Of a stretch of 6,494 nt of DNA, positions 6,060-6,494 are shown piece by piece. Position 1 is the stretch's first letter, and each line of letters starts with the position of its first letter. Origin of the DNA: DASPKX01 sp035627835 (GTDB lineage: Bacteria; Verrucomicrobiota; Verrucomicrobiia; Limisphaerales; SXQI01); the NCBI GenBank assembly GCA_035627835.1, contig DASPKX010000055.1, positions 1 through 6,494 on the forward strand, written 5' to 3'. Under the pieces are notes generated by a model. It had not been told where the DNA came from. It saw only the letters and a program-made list of their open reading frames with translations, and did not search any database. The position numbers and the translations under genes were made by a program.

Positions 6060-6494
6060 ATGAGCGATGCAGCCCAAGCTTTGAGAGACTTCCAGCCGAG
6101 CCGTGAATTCTTCATCGGGATTGATTCGGACGGCTGCGTGTTCGACAGCATGGAGATCAAGCACAAGGAGTGCTTCGTCCCGATGTTTATCAAGCACTTC
6201 AACCTGCAGGCGGCCAGCAAGTATGCGCGGGAGACTTGGGAATTCGTGAACCTCTATTCCAAGACCCGCGGCATGAACCGGTTCCCGGCGCTATCACGCA
6301 CCCTCAAGCTTTTGCGCGAGCGCCCGCAGGTGCAGGCACGCAAGGTCGCCGTAGCGGATGACACCGCTTTGGATGAATGGTTGGCGCGGGAGTCGAAGCT
6401 GGGGAATGCCACTCTCGCGGCCGAAGTGCAGCGCGGGAACAGTGGTCTGCGACAGGTGAAAGAGTGGTCCGACGCGGTGAATCGAATGATCGAA
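6060..6494 (+). CDS. HAD-superfamily hydrolase, N-terminal part (3' partial)
   Basis: The frame opens at the ATG at 6060 (MSDAAQALRDFQPSREFF) and runs without a stop for 145 codons to the window end. Residues 18-32 read FFIGIDSDGCVFDSM, the HAD motif I with predicted nucleophile D22 and acid/base D24, plus D29, as in phosphoglycolate-phosphatase-like members. The segment after it (EIKHKECFVPMFIKHF, YARETWEFVNLYSKTRGMNRFPAL) is a helical cap conserved in a HAD group I associate with Verrucomicrobiota, Planctomycetota and some anaerobes, often near sugar-catabolism genes. Motifs II, III and IV would lie beyond the window, so catalytic competence cannot be confirmed. A phosphatase acting on a small sugar phosphate is the likely role. 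A weak GGGA (6049-6052) lies 7 nt before the ATG. The gene begins 11 nt after the gnd terminator's T-run, so it probably has its own promoter or depends on read-through. Confidence 0.83.
   Translation, partial: MSDAAQALRDFQPSREFFIGIDSDGCVFDSMEIKHKECFVPMFIKHFNLQAASKYARETWEFVNLYSKTRGMNRFPALSRTLKLLRERPQVQARKVAVADDTALDEWLARESKLGNATLAAEVQRGNSGLRQVKEWSDAVNRMIE

Noticed and set aside
1..6494. CRISPR array, tRNA, rRNA, insertion sequence or attachment site
   Set aside because: I saw no regularly spaced repeats, no cloverleaf-type sequence, no transposase and no flanking duplication around the TA module.

Overview
The window looks like a piece of a Verrucomicrobiota (or related PVC-group) chromosome of moderately high GC. 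The main reason is the first gene. It encodes a large beta-propeller / HEAT-repeat / cytochrome c protein of the 'Pirellula/Verrucomicrobium type' (TIGR02604 plus TIGR02603 families), which is strongly associated with Planctomycetota and Verrucomicrobiota. The HAD-type hydrolase at the right edge also resembles proteins I associate with that group. The phylum call is inference from protein families, not from a marker gene.

Layout. (1) Bases 1-2680, plus strand: the C-terminal 892 codons of the heme-binding PVC protein, whose 5' end lies outside the window. (2) Bases 2685-3817, minus strand and convergent with gene 1 (4-bp gap): a two-gene operon of a short PadR-family repressor and, overlapping its 3' end, a four-helix membrane protein with a permease-prefix/HAAS-like cytoplasmic head. 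(3) Bases 3818-3904: an 87-bp divergent control region. It holds a strong sigma70-like promoter and a 17-bp dyad over the padR start, and a second 17-bp dyad just before the antitoxin start. (4) Bases 3905-4424, plus strand: a type II toxin-antitoxin pair, with a PF09720-type antitoxin overlapping a RelE/ParE-type toxin by 23 bp. (5) Bases 4534-5988: a complete, intact 6-phosphogluconate dehydrogenase (gnd), followed by a strong intrinsic terminator. (6) Bases 6060-6494: the first 145 codons of a HAD-superfamily hydrolase that starts only 11 nt after the terminator's U-tract.

How the genes work together. PadR and the membrane protein form a recognised regulator/effector pairing, probably self-repressed. 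The TA pair is a self-contained module that probably represses itself through its own dyad. gnd supplies the oxidative pentose-phosphate step, and the HAD protein beyond the terminator may be a sugar-phosphate phosphatase. The outer-membrane or periplasmic heme protein is independent of the rest. No gap between genes exceeds 109 bp, and I found no tRNA, rRNA, CRISPR array or insertion sequence. I see no wholly new multi-gene system. The most interesting material is the compact control region at 3814-3905, where promoter geometry predicts a leaderless padR mRNA under operator control, and the gnd-terminator-HAD junction.
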